DNA of 15,676 bases from Methanofastidiosum methylothiophilum (GTDB taxonomy: Archaea > Methanobacteriota_B > Thermococci > Methanofastidiosales > Methanofastidiosaceae): assembly GCA_001587635.1 (NCBI GenBank), contig LNJE01000026.1, positions 1 through 15,676 on the forward strand. The letters are read 5' to 3'. The notes under the pieces were generated by a model. The model searched no databases. It worked only from the letters and a program-made list of their open reading frames with translations, and was not told where the DNA came from. Positions within the stretch are counted from its first letter, which is position 1. Each line of letters begins with the position of its first letter. Shown here in pieces: positions 6,768 through 14,457 of this stretch. Both the position numbers and the translations under genes were made by a program.

Positions 6768-8179
6768 TATCTTTTATAATTAAGAAACGCCTTAAACCCT
6801 TTCCATGTCATGTATGCATCAAGTTTACTGCTCACTTCAAAAGGAGCATGCATGCTGAAAAGTCCCGGACCGCAATCGATAACATCCATACCGTAACGCG
6901 CCATATAATAAGCAATTGTCCCGCTTCCGCCAAGATCAACTTTTCCAAGTTCTCCAGTCTGCCAAAGAACACCGTTAGTGTTGAAAATTTTTCTTACTTC
7001 TGCTACAAACTCAGGACTGGCTTCACTCGCACCGGATTTTCCGCGCGCACCGGTATATTTCTGAATAATCGTTCCTCTGTTCATCTGCGGCATGTTATTA
7101 TTCGGAGAGCTGACTTCAGGGAAATTAGGATCATGAAGAGAATTCACGTCAGCAGACAGCATTTTTGATTTTGAAAGTGTTCTGTTTAAATCTACAAGCG
7201 AAGTCTTTTCCATACGGTGTAGAACTTCTGCTACAGCGTTTTCAAAAAAGAAAGACTGCATTCCCGTAGCACCATAAGAACCAACTTCCTCTTTATCACA
7301 AAGAAGAACTCCTGCCGTATATTCCGGAATTTCATTCATATCCATCAAAGCCTTAAACGCTGCGAATGAACAGATTCTGTCATCCTGCCCGTAGCCAAGA
7401 ATCATGGATCTGTCAAAACCCATTTCTCTAGCTTTACCTGCCGGAACCATTTGAATATCTGCACTGTTGAAATCTTCTTCTTTCATTCCATATTTTTCGT
7501 TCAATATTTGAAGAATTTTTTCTTTAACTTTAAGTTTTGCTTCTGTTGATTTCACAGGAACTGTTCCAATCAGAAGATTAAGGTTTTCACCGGTAACGGC
7601 TTCAGCAATGGTTTTTTCAGCCTGCTTCTGAGCCAGATGCGGAAGAAGATCTGTTATCGAAAACACCGGTTCATCCTCATTNTCTCCGACCGAGAAATTT
7701 ACAACAGAACCATCCTGTTTAACAACATGTCCGTGTACAGCAAGTGGAAGAGCAACCCANTGATACTTTCTAATTCCGCCGTAGTAATGAGTGTCGAAAA
7801 AAGCCAGTTCAGAATCTTCATAAAGAGGATTCGGTTTGAGATCAATTCTCGGACAATCAATGTGTCCACCGAGAAGATTCATTCCTTCAGTAATATCTTT
7901 CTTTCCTATAAGAATAAAAAAAACAGTTCTTCCCGAATGAGAAATATAAACCTTATCTCCCGGTTGAAGTTTCTCCTTTTCTGATACAGAAACATATCCT
8001 TTTTCTTTTGCTTTTTCTACAGCGAAATCATGAGCAAGTCTTTCAGTCTTCGCTTTGCTCANAAATGAAATATATTCCTTNGCATAAGCTTCCAGNGAAG
8101 GAAGCTCNTTATCGTCAATTCNGTTCCATCCGTTTTCTGTATTAAGCAGCAGTTCTGATTTTNTTTCTTTTTTTTCCAT
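6767..8179 (-). CDS. apeA: M18 family aminopeptidase
   Basis: Cytosolic zinc aminopeptidase of the M18 (aspartyl aminopeptidase) family, removing N-terminal residues from peptides. The 470-residue protein aligns by eye with the M18 type 1 group: SKAKTERLAHDFA near the N-terminus, LLGGHIDCPRIDLKPNPLYED (metal histidine), THYYGGIRKY, DLLPHLA, the central YGQDDRICSFAAF with the bridging aspartate, CDKEEVGSYGATGMQS with catalytic glutamates, KYTGARGKSGASEA, and SMHAPFEVSSKLDAY with the final metal histidine. All expected ligands are present. The start ATG 8179 follows AGGAAGG by six bases. It lies 79 bases after the VWA-FHA gene with a possible promoter between them. The symbol follows the bacterial M18 type 1 naming. 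Confidence 0.93.
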   Translation of the reverse strand: MEKKEXKSELLLNTENGWNXIDDXELPXLEAYXKEYISFXSKAKTERLAHDFAVEKAKEKGYVSVSEKEKLQPGDKVYISHSGRTVFFILIGKKDITEGMNLLGGHIDCPRIDLKPNPLYEDSELAFFDTHYYGGIRKYXWVALPLAVHGHVVKQDGSVVNFSVGXNEDEPVFSITDLLPHLAQKQAEKTIAEAVTGENLNLLIGTVPVKSTEAKLKVKEKILQILNEKYGMKEEDFNSADIQMVPAGKAREMGFDRSMILGYGQDDRICSFAAFKALMDMNEIPEYTAGVLLCDKEEVGSYGATGMQSFFFENAVAEVLHRMEKTSLVDLNRTLSKSKMLSADVNSLHDPNFPEVSSPNNNMPQMNRGTIIQKYTGARGKSGASEASPEFVAEVRKIFNTNGVLWQTGELGKVDLGGSGTIAYYMARYGMDVIDCGPGLFSMHAPFEVSSKLDAYMTWKGFKAFLNYKR

Positions 8180-8222
8180 TTAATGCCTTCCTGAAAAGAT
8201 TANAANTTTTCTTTTCCTTTTC

Positions 8223-8251
8223 AATACNCTTTTGCAGGAAAGATGTGTCAA
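8223..8251 (-). promoter_or_regulatory. Possible promoter of the M18 aminopeptidase gene
   Basis: Minus-strand TTGACA (8246-8251, perfect -35) lies just past the VWA-FHA stop codon. At the expected 17-base distance the -10 is only NGTATT (8223-8228), a poor match whose first base is ambiguous. Suggestive only. Confidence 0.3.
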
Positions 8252-8258
8252 TTTATTT

Positions 8259-9710
8259 TCACCCGGATGCAGATTCAGAAACAACTCTGAAAATAAGAAC
8301 AGTGGTTCCGATCTGTATTTCATCCCAGTCAAAAAGCTTTTTCGGCCTCAAAAGNTTTTTACCGTTCAAAAAAGTTCCTCCGTCGCTTGCCATATCAAAG
8401 AGAACAAAATCATCTCCGGTAAATTTTANTCTGGCATGATTTGGAGAAATATTNTTATCCCTGACAACTACATNAGAATTTCCGGATTTTCCGATTACAG
8501 TTTCTTCACGAATAATATCATATCTAAGACCCTTATCCAGGCCTTCTTTCACAAAAAACCATGCATGAAAAACATATCCNTCGGATAAATCTTCCGTCAC
8601 ATCTGCTGATGCACTTTTATCGGTGAAAACCGTTTTCTCTTCTTTTCCGGNGAAAGAATANTCCTTTCTTTTTTCTTCACCTGCAAAAACTGTTTTTGGT
8701 TCACTATCATATCTCTTCTTATTAGATACGTANTTTTTATAAATGATAAAAACAATTAAAGGAAAGANAATCAGGAAAACAATTAATCCTGCAAAAAGAA
8801 GCAAAAAGCTCTTCTTCANATCAGGAAACTTAAAAGCCTTCGAACTCTCTTCCGGAACTTTAATTTTAAGTTCNGATCTGTCTCTGATTTTTCCTGATTT
8901 TAAACGAACCTCGACTTTTGCGTCTTCCCCTCTTTTCAGGGAAGTTTTATATTTTATCTCATAACCGCTTTTAAATGAAACAATGAAGCGCTTAAGCTTT
9001 TCTGTTTTTCCTTCAAAGAAAACCTCCCCNCCGGAAATTTTNGCTATACGTTTCATTGATAACAACGCGGGAGATTTTTCGTTTGTCACAAAAAGAATAG
9101 GAATACCGCAGCCTCTTGCAAAGAAAGCAAGATCATCAGAAGTNATTCCGCTNCCTTCATCCTTNCCGTCTGTCCATATNATNACAGCTTTTCTNTCTTC
9201 NCCGTTNTTCGAAAGAAGCTCNATTGAATCATANATNGAATTATATAGAAGAGTATTTTTNCCTTCCTGCTTGAAAGCAGAAAGTTTTGCCTTTAAATCG
9301 TCTTTGTTATCAGTAAACGCCGATTCAAAATCTGATTGATCAGAAAAGGATGCAAGACCTATTCTAANATTCTGCTGGGAAGATAGAATAAACTCATTAG
9401 CTTCTAATCGGTACTTTTCAAACTGCTCAGACTTAATACTCCTGCTGCAGTCAAGAGCAAGAATCAAATTAAGTTTTTCTTCATTCTTCAGCGATTTTAC
9501 ACTTATATATCCGACACGGAATCCATTCTCATATACAGAGAGATTATCTTCGTTCAATCCTGCACTTTCTTCTATCCCTGCGGTAATTTTAACTTTTAGA
9601 GAAGCATCCGGATAATCGGTAGAATAATCAAATGCTGCCACCTGCAAATACGGCGATGAATGCAAACACGTGCATACAAATAGAGATATCAAAAGATAAT
9701 ATTTTTTCAT
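8259..9710 (-). CDS. Signal peptide-VWA-transmembrane-FHA protein
   Basis: A 483-residue single-pass membrane protein. Order seen: signal peptide (about 1-19), a beta-rich segment with SVYENGFRVG, a von Willebrand A domain at about 80-245 with a MIDAS D-x-S-x-S (Asp87, Ser89, Ser91, in LALDCSRS) and the IWTDxKDE strand, a short beta region, a transmembrane helix at about 301-324, a low-complexity linker, and a C-terminal forkhead-associated domain at about 390-478 with GKSGNS, NISPNHA and DGGTFLNG, the phosphothreonine-binding loop residues. The topology puts VWA outside the inner membrane and FHA in the cytoplasm. FHA domains read Ser/Thr phosphorylation, but no kinase is in the window. Its partner is unknown. 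It is transcribed divergently from the methyltransferase gene. Confidence 0.88.
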   Translation of the reverse strand: MKKYYLLISLFVCTCLHSSPYLQVAAFDYSTDYPDASLKVKITAGIEESAGLNEDNLSVYENGFRVGYISVKSLKNEEKLNLILALDCSRSIKSEQFEKYRLEANEFILSSQQNXRIGLASFSDQSDFESAFTDNKDDLKAKLSAFKQEXKNTLLYNXXYDSXELLSXNXEXRKAXXIWTDXKDEXSGXTSDDLAFFARGCGIPILFVTNEKSPALLSMKRIXKISXGEVFFEGKTEKLKRFIVSFKSGYEIKYKTSLKRGEDAKVEVRLKSGKIRDRXELKIKVPEESSKAFKFPDXKKSFLLLFAGLIVFLIXFPLIVFIIYKXYVSNKKRYDSEPKTVFAGEEKRKXYSFXGKEEKTVFTDKSASADVTEDLSXGYVFHAWFFVKEGLDKGLRYDIIREETVIGKSGNSXVVVRDXNISPNHARXKFTGDDFVLFDMASDGGTFLNGKXLLRPKKLFDWDEIQIGTTVLIFRVVSESASG

Positions 9711-9870
9711 TCTGAAACCGCCTATAACTATTATCGGAAGTTTTAATTAATCTCCCTAAAAAAATCAGCTTTTGCTGTTTTTTATTTCATCTTTATCTTC
9801 TCACCCTCTACAAAAAATTTCAACTTATTTCGATAATCTAAAGAGAAACAAATCATACTTTGGATTATCA

Positions 9871-11664
9871 ATGAAAAAGAACTATCTNAAACGCCACAGC
9901 TTTTANGTTGACTCAAGAATCAGCCTGATAGCTCAAAACATTTTNTTTCTTCANGAAGAAGATCAGNANCAAAAAATCCGNGANATCATGAAATCAATTC
10001 TCAGCGGAACTAAATATATATCNGANGAAATTTCAGAAGAAATATCAGAGCTTCATNCATTTTTAAAAAGATGGTCTATAGAAACCGACGGNGATCTTGC
10101 CGGATACATTTANCTGGAACTTCAGAACAAAAAAGCAAAAAACAAAAAGGGNCAGTATTTCACTCCTGCCGGTATTGTTTCTTCAATGACAGAGAAAGTA
10201 ATTACNAAAGAGAATTACCGGAAAATAAGAATTCTTGATCCGGCATGCGGTTCCGGGCAGTTTNTNATTTCAGCNTTTCAAAGACTTCTTNCTTTCTATC
10301 TTGAAGACGGAATTTCTCCGGAAGAAGCCGGAAAGAATATCATACGCAATTCTCTTTTTGGAATCGATTATGANGAAACAGCTGTCGAGATAGCCAGATA
10401 TAATCTTGCTATGATTTCCGGAGTCAGCTTTTCGTTTCCTGTGAATATNNTNCATGGAAGTTTTCTTTCAGAAAAAAGCATCTTTGAAGAGAAGAATAAT
10501 GATAATCTATATGACTGCATCTTAGGAAATCCTCCCTGGGGAAGTTCAATCTCATCTTCCGATAAAATATATTATCGAAAAACTTTCTCATGCGCAAAAA
10601 GCGGAATAAACACTTTTACATTGTTTCTTGAAAAAGCTCTCGGCTTATTAAAAGACACCGGAAGACTTTCTTTTCTTCTACCTGAAGCATATCTTAATAT
10701 AAAAGCTCACCAGCAATCCAGAGAAGATATTCTTTCTTCCTGCATCATTGAAGAAATAAATATATGGGGAGAACAGTTTCAAAATGTGTTTGCCCCTTCG
10801 ATCTCTCTTTTCCTTCAGAAAGATTCGAGTGACAAACGAAAAACCAATATCGTAAAAGTATCTGGAAAGGAAGAAAGAGAAAAAAATACTTATTCTCTGA
10901 TTCCTCAGGCCGGTTTTATAAAGAATCCTGAATATATTTTCAATGTTAAGTTCGGGCATAAAGCCGAAAGTATAATTAATCTGATAAACTCCGGAGAGAA
11001 TCTATATCTTAAAAAGAATGCATCGTTCTTCCTTGGAATTGTCACAGGAAACAACGAGAAGCATATCTTTGATCACTATTCGGAAGAACACCCTGATCCG
11101 ATAATTACAGGAAAAGATCTATTACCTTTCTATATTAAGAATCCAAGCAAATACTTCCGCTTTACACCGGAAGAACTTCAGCAAACAGCTCAGACCGACT
11201 ATTACAAAACAAAGAACAAGTTTCTTTATAAGTTTATAGGATCCCGTCTTACCTTCGCTTATGATGAAGAAGGATTTTTCTCTCTTAATAATGTAAACGG
11301 TTTCATTTCCAAGTCTCTTTTGTTAAAAGATGAAGCTTTGCTTGCNNTNTTAAACTCTTCACTGATTCAGTACTATTATCAAAACATGTTCTTTACCGTA
11401 AAAGTTCTCAAAGGAAATCTCGAAAGAATTCCAATCCGCCTGATCAAAAANGATTCTCAGNTNANGATATCTTCTNTGGTTAACAAACTTAAAGAAACAA
11501 ACTNTGAAACNGAAAGAAAGATNATTCTCGAATCNATAGACGATGTNGTNTTTCATGAATANGGANTAAAAGACAGANATTCTTATTCGGTTTATTCTAA
11601 GTTTAATCCAGCACTTTCATCTCAGTCTTTATCTTTGGCGGAAGGNTCAACAGCCATTAATTAA
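9871..11664 (+). CDS. Solitary N6-adenine DNA methyltransferase, Eco57I/TaqI-like with C-terminal specificity region
   Basis: Transfers a methyl group from S-adenosylmethionine to adenine N6 in a DNA target. Motifs (codon numbers counted from an alternative TTG at 9772; subtract 33 for the ATG used here): motif X KGQYFTP (126-132), motif I ILDPACGSGQF (154-164), and the catalytic NPPW (253-256), in the gamma order X-I-IV. A TaqI-like recognition region follows (FLGIVTGNNEKH, ITGKDLLPFYI, LKGNLERIPIRL). I chose ATG 9871 because the 99 bases before it look non-coding, GGA lies six bases before it, and a possible -10 GATAAT is at 9832-9837. About 598 residues is long for a pure M.TaqI-like enzyme, but no nuclease domain or adjacent endonuclease gene is visible, so it is scored as solitary. 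It is the only plus-strand gene among minus-strand neighbours and converges on rsmG. Confidence 0.87.
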   Translation: MKKNYXKRHSFXVDSRISLIAQNIXFLXEEDQXQKIXXIMKSILSGTKYIXXEISEEISELHXFLKRWSIETDXDLAGYIXLELQNKKAKNKKXQYFTPAGIVSSMTEKVIXKENYRKIRILDPACGSGQFXISXFQRLLXFYLEDGISPEEAGKNIIRNSLFGIDYXETAVEIARYNLAMISGVSFSFPVNXXHGSFLSEKSIFEEKNNDNLYDCILGNPPWGSSISSSDKIYYRKTFSCAKSGINTFTLFLEKALGLLKDTGRLSFLLPEAYLNIKAHQQSREDILSSCIIEEINIWGEQFQNVFAPSISLFLQKDSSDKRKTNIVKVSGKEEREKNTYSLIPQAGFIKNPEYIFNVKFGHKAESIINLINSGENLYLKKNASFFLGIVTGNNEKHIFDHYSEEHPDPIITGKDLLPFYIKNPSKYFRFTPEELQQTAQTDYYKTKNKFLYKFIGSRLTFAYDEEGFFSLNNVNGFISKSLLLKDEALLXXLNSSLIQYYYQNMFFTVKVLKGNLERIPIRLIKXDSQXXISSXVNKLKETNXEXERKXILEXIDDXXFHEXGXKDRXSYSVYSKFNPALSSQSLSLAEXSTAIN

Positions 11665-11686
11665 TTTTNAGCAATTAATTAATGGC
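11653..11686. terminator. 14-bp perfect inverted repeat between the convergent methyltransferase and rsmG genes
   Basis: GCCATTAATTAATT at 11653-11666 pairs perfectly with 11673-11686 across a six-base loop. The methyltransferase TAA lies inside the left arm (11662-11664) and the rsmG stop is eight bases past the right arm. A hairpin between converging genes suggests a two-way transcription end point, but there is no T-run on either side and the stem is AT-rich, so intrinsic termination is unproven. Confidence 0.5.
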
Positions 11687-11693
11687 ACATTTC

Positions 11694-12422
11694 TCATTCT
11701 GAAGGAATTGTCTCCGGGGTTTTTGAAGCTTCCCTTTTTATAATCGGGAATTTTCTTGGATAGCAGGAAGGTGTTTTGTTTTTCTTTACCCAGAATAAGC
11801 CCTTCCCTGAGATTCCTGCAGTCTTTCTTTCTTCCGAACTCCCGGGAAACAAACCTACATTTGAAAAATGAATTTTCAGCACATGAGATAGAACTTCTTC
11901 TGAGAGATGAGAATATATATATAAGAATCCGTTTTCCTTCAAAACGGGCGCAGAAAACTCTGCCGAATAATAAAGAGGTCCGAAAGCTTTCGTTACACAG
12001 AAATCAAACTTCTCTTTATTGTTTTTACTTAAAGAGAAATCTTCTCCTCTTGCACTTACAGCTGTTAAATTAGACAAACACAGCTTTGAAGCAGATTCTG
12101 AAATAAAATCTATTTTCTTATTATTCGAATCAACAAGAACTCCATTCAAAAAAGGAAACAAAATACAAAGAACAACTCCCGGAACACCCGACCCAGTACC
12201 TATATCAACAAAGCTTGTTCCACGTGGAACACAAAGATCCGTCAGAGGAGAAATGCTGTCAAAGATCAGCCCTCTTCTCATATCGCTCTTGGTTTTATAT
12301 CCTGTAAGATTAAACTTTTTTGAGGCTTCATCTATCATTGAAAGATATAGTTCTAATTTATCATAAGACTCAGAAGAGAATCCTTTTGATTCCAGAAAAG
12401 ATCTAAATTCTAATTGTTCCAC
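11694..12422 (-). CDS. rsmG: 16S rRNA 7-methylguanosine methyltransferase
   Basis: RsmG (GidB) methylates G527 of 16S rRNA with S-adenosylmethionine. The 242-residue protein shows the family's KFNLTGYKT helix, the SAM-binding FVDIGTGSGVPGVVL loop, LVDSNNKKIDFI, and KAFGPLYYSAEF, ending with a basic CYPRKFP tail. The GTG start (12420-12422) lies inside a parS palindrome and six bases after a GGGAGG ribosome-binding site, and it overlaps the mnmG stop by 13 bases, so the pair is translationally coupled. A second parS copy lies within the coding region and encodes VPRGT just before the SAM loop. The gene has no ambiguous base, unlike most neighbours. parA and parB, common next genes in this arrangement, are not downstream; the convergent methyltransferase is. 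Confidence 0.95.
   Translation of the reverse strand: MEQLEFRSFLESKGFSSESYDKLELYLSMIDEASKKFNLTGYKTKSDMRRGLIFDSISPLTDLCVPRGTSFVDIGTGSGVPGVVLCILFPFLNGVLVDSNNKKIDFISESASKLCLSNLTAVSARGEDFSLSKNNKEKFDFCVTKAFGPLYYSAEFSAPVLKENGFLYIYSHLSEEVLSHVLKIHFSNVGLFPGSSEERKTAGISGKGLFWVKKNKTPSCYPRKFPIIKREASKTPETIPSE
12216..12231. promoter_or_regulatory. parS: parS centromere site inside rsmG
   Basis: TGTTCCACGTGGAACA is a perfect 16-bp palindrome that matches the bacterial ParB-binding parS consensus (TGTTNCACGTGAAACA type). It lies within the rsmG coding region, where it spells VPRGT. Sites of this sequence are recognised by ParB (Spo0J), which loads and spreads from them to form the partition complex near the origin. 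Confidence 0.88.
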
Positions 12423-14332
12423 GTGGAACCTCCCTGTTTGCTTTGATCGGATTCNTTTTCTTTNCTTTTTCTTTTATCTGCTGCTTCCANATGAAAAAGT
12501 ATCACAGAAATATGAGAAGGATCGACNCCNGATATTCTCGATGCCTGTGCAATTGTTGCCGGTCTGATCTTCTGAAGTTTCTGAGCAGCTTCTGTTTTTA
12601 ATCCGTTTACAGAAAAATAATCGAAGTCTTCCGGAATTGATCTNTCTTCCATTTTNGCAAACTTAGCGATTTCTCTTTCTTCTTTCTTTATATAACCTTC
12701 GTACTTNAATTCCATTTCAATGATNCTNGCNATTGTTTCATCAAACGGCATGTTNAGGTATTGATATACTGCTTTAAGAGAAATCCCCGGACGNTTCACA
12801 AGTCTTTCNACACTGATTCGTCCGGANAAACCGGACAGCTCATCNTTNTTCCCAAGAGNTTCTTTAGCTTTATCATCTATTAGAACTTTTAATTCTTTTA
12901 AACCTTCGGAATCTTTTGANATCTTCTCATACTTNTCTTTCATTGNTTCGTAAGTCTCGTCAGAAACTAANCCGTAATAATGTCCGTATTGCATAAGTCT
13001 TTTATCTGCATTATCCTGCCTTAAAACTAAACGATGTTCNGCTCTNGAAGTGAACATTCTGTATGGTTCAGTTAATTCTTTAGTTGTAAGATCATCTATT
13101 AAAACTCCGCCATAAGCTTCCGTTCTTTTAAGAACTAAAGGATTCATTCCTTTTATCTTAGCCGCAGCATTTATCGCTGCAACCAATCCCTGCATTGCCG
13201 CTTCTTCGTATCCCGAAGTTCCGTTTATCTGTCCTGCATTATAAAGACCTGAAACTTTCTTTGTTTCAAGTGTCGGATAAACCTGATGCGGAGGAACGAA
13301 ATCATATTCTACTGCGTATGCCGGTTTCATGACCTGTACATTTTCAAGACCGGGAATTGTTCTAACCATTTCAAGCTGAACGTCTTCCGGCAAAGAACTC
13401 GAAAAACCGTTAATGTAATATTCATTAGTCATTAAACCTTCAGGTTCAAGAAAAAGCTGATGTCTGGGTTTATCAGAAAATCTGACAACCTTGTCTTCGA
13501 TAGACGGGCAATAACGTGGACCAACTCCTTTTATTACTCCGCCGTAAAGAGGAGATCTATGAATGTTCGCTTTTATAATTTCATGAGTCTTTTCTCCCGT
13601 GTAAGTAATATAACATGGAAGCTGTTTTATTTCTTTCCAACTCTTGATATCTGAAGAATAAGAAAAAAAGAAAGGTTCGTCATCCGGCTCCTGAATCTCG
13701 CATTTAGAAAAATCAATTGTCTTTCCATTTACTCTTTGCGGAGTTCCCGTTTTTAATCTTCCAAGTTCAAGTCCCATATCAAGAAGAGATTGAGAAAGAT
13801 GTTCGGCTGAAAAGTCCCCTATCCTTCCTGCGGACTGATTGAAACTTCCTATATGAATAAGTCCTTTTAAAAAAGTTCCTGTTGTTAAAATTATAGCCTT
13901 GCATGAAAAGAAATTATCTCTTTCAGTCCGCAGTCCTTTAACTTTAGCATTTTCAATTTCGATTGATGTCACAACATCCTGAACAATATCCAGATTGTCC
14001 TGATTCTCTAAAATATGCTTCATGAAGATCTGGTAATTTTTTTTATCTGCCTGAGCTCTTGGCGACCATACAGCAGGACCTCTGCTCTTATTCAGCATTT
14101 TGAAATGTATCCCGGCCTTATCAATTGCTTTTGCCATCTCTCCGCCGAGAGCATCAATTTCTCTTACAATGTTTCCTTTCGCCAATCCTCCGATAGCNGG
14201 ATTACAACTCATCTGTGCAATCGTTTCAAGATTTCCCGTAACAAGCAAAGTCGGNACTTTCATTCTGGCAGAAGCAAGTGCAGCTTCTATTCCGGCATGT
14301 CCGGCTCCGACAACTATTATTTCATATTTCAT
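12410..14332 (-). CDS. mnmG: tRNA uridine 5-carboxymethylaminomethyl modification enzyme, FAD-binding subunit
   Basis: MnmG (GidA) works with MnmE to place the cmnm5 group on the wobble uridine of certain tRNAs. The 640-residue length is normal. Visible: FAD motif VVGAGHAGIEAALASARM at about 7-24, IAQMSCN and AIGGLAKGNIVREIDALGG, the GPRYCPSIEDKVVRF signature, the AGQINGTSGYEEAAMQG signature, and a C-terminal helical domain ending VDPSHISVILFH. The final 25 or so residues are charged and rich in Lys/Glu and end GGSTWNN, of which STWN is encoded by the parS site. The start ATG 14332 has a weakly placed SD (AGAGG at 14 bases). It is co-transcribed with rsmG and divergent from the macrodomain gene. 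No mnmE is in the window. Confidence 0.97.
   Translation of the reverse strand: MKYEIIVVGAGHAGIEAALASARMKXPTLLVTGNLETIAQMSCNXAIGGLAKGNIVREIDALGGEMAKAIDKAGIHFKMLNKSRGPAVWSPRAQADKKNYQIFMKHILENQDNLDIVQDVVTSIEIENAKVKGLRTERDNFFSCKAIILTTGTFLKGLIHIGSFNQSAGRIGDFSAEHLSQSLLDMGLELGRLKTGTPQRVNGKTIDFSKCEIQEPDDEPFFFSYSSDIKSWKEIKQLPCYITYTGEKTHEIIKANIHRSPLYGGVIKGVGPRYCPSIEDKVVRFSDKPRHQLFLEPEGLMTNEYYINGFSSSLPEDVQLEMVRTIPGLENVQVMKPAYAVEYDFVPPHQVYPTLETKKVSGLYNAGQINGTSGYEEAAMQGLVAAINAAAKIKGMNPLVLKRTEAYGGVLIDDLTTKELTEPYRMFTXRXEHRLVLRQDNADKRLMQYGHYYXLVSDETYEXMKXKYEKXSKDSEGLKELKVLIDDKAKEXLGXXDELSGXSGRISXERLVXRPGISLKAVYQYXNMPFDETXXXIIEMEXKYEGYIKKEEREIAKFXKMEXRSIPEDFDYFSVNGLKTEAAQKLQKIRPATIAQASRIXXVDPSHISVILFHXEAADKRKXKEXESDQSKQGGSTWNN
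12415..12430. promoter_or_regulatory. parS: parS centromere site at the mnmG/rsmG junction
   Basis: TGTTCCACGTGGAACC has a 14-bp perfect palindromic core (12416-12429) and differs from the other copy at one end base. It covers the mnmG 3' end, where it encodes STWN, and contains the rsmG GTG start codon; the rsmG SD sequence GGGAGG abuts it. The centre is 199 bases from that of the site within rsmG. Confidence 0.88.
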
Positions 14333-14397
14333 ATTTTATTTATACCTCTTAAAGAAAATTTAATTNNGTAAACTCTCTTTCCCCGACAATAAAAGAA

Positions 14398-14426
14398 TTG
14401 ATATTTCTGATGTAAAGATTAATAAT
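14398..14426 (+). promoter_or_regulatory. Predicted promoter of the macrodomain-pyrF operon
   Basis: TTGATA (14398-14403), a spacer of exactly 17 bases and AATAAT (14421-14426), each matching consensus at five of six bases. It would start RNA near 14433, about 25 bases before the ATG at 14458, which is preceded by an AGGA SD. It lies in the 125-base divergent gap with mnmG. Confidence 0.55.
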
Positions 14427-14457
14427 AAAGTAACATTTCTCAAGTAAAACAGGAAGC

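Noticed and set aside
9667..9672. CACGTG in the VWA-FHA signal-peptide region as a third parS
   Set aside because: Only the central hexamer agrees; the flanks (GCAAA and CATAC) do not match the parS arms, so it is most likely chance.
9871..11664. Type IIG restriction-modification fusion
   Set aside because: There are only about 90 residues before motif X, too few for a nuclease domain, and no PD-(D/E)xK motif was seen.
12216..12231. Noc-binding site instead of parS
   Set aside because: The Noc site type has a CCCGGG centre; this palindrome has CACGTG, which fits ParB.
11756..12366. Plus-strand ORFs opposite rsmG
   Set aside because: They are antisense shadows of a clearly conserved gene with no family resemblance; the same applies to the antisense ORF at 6755-7168 opposite the M18 gene.
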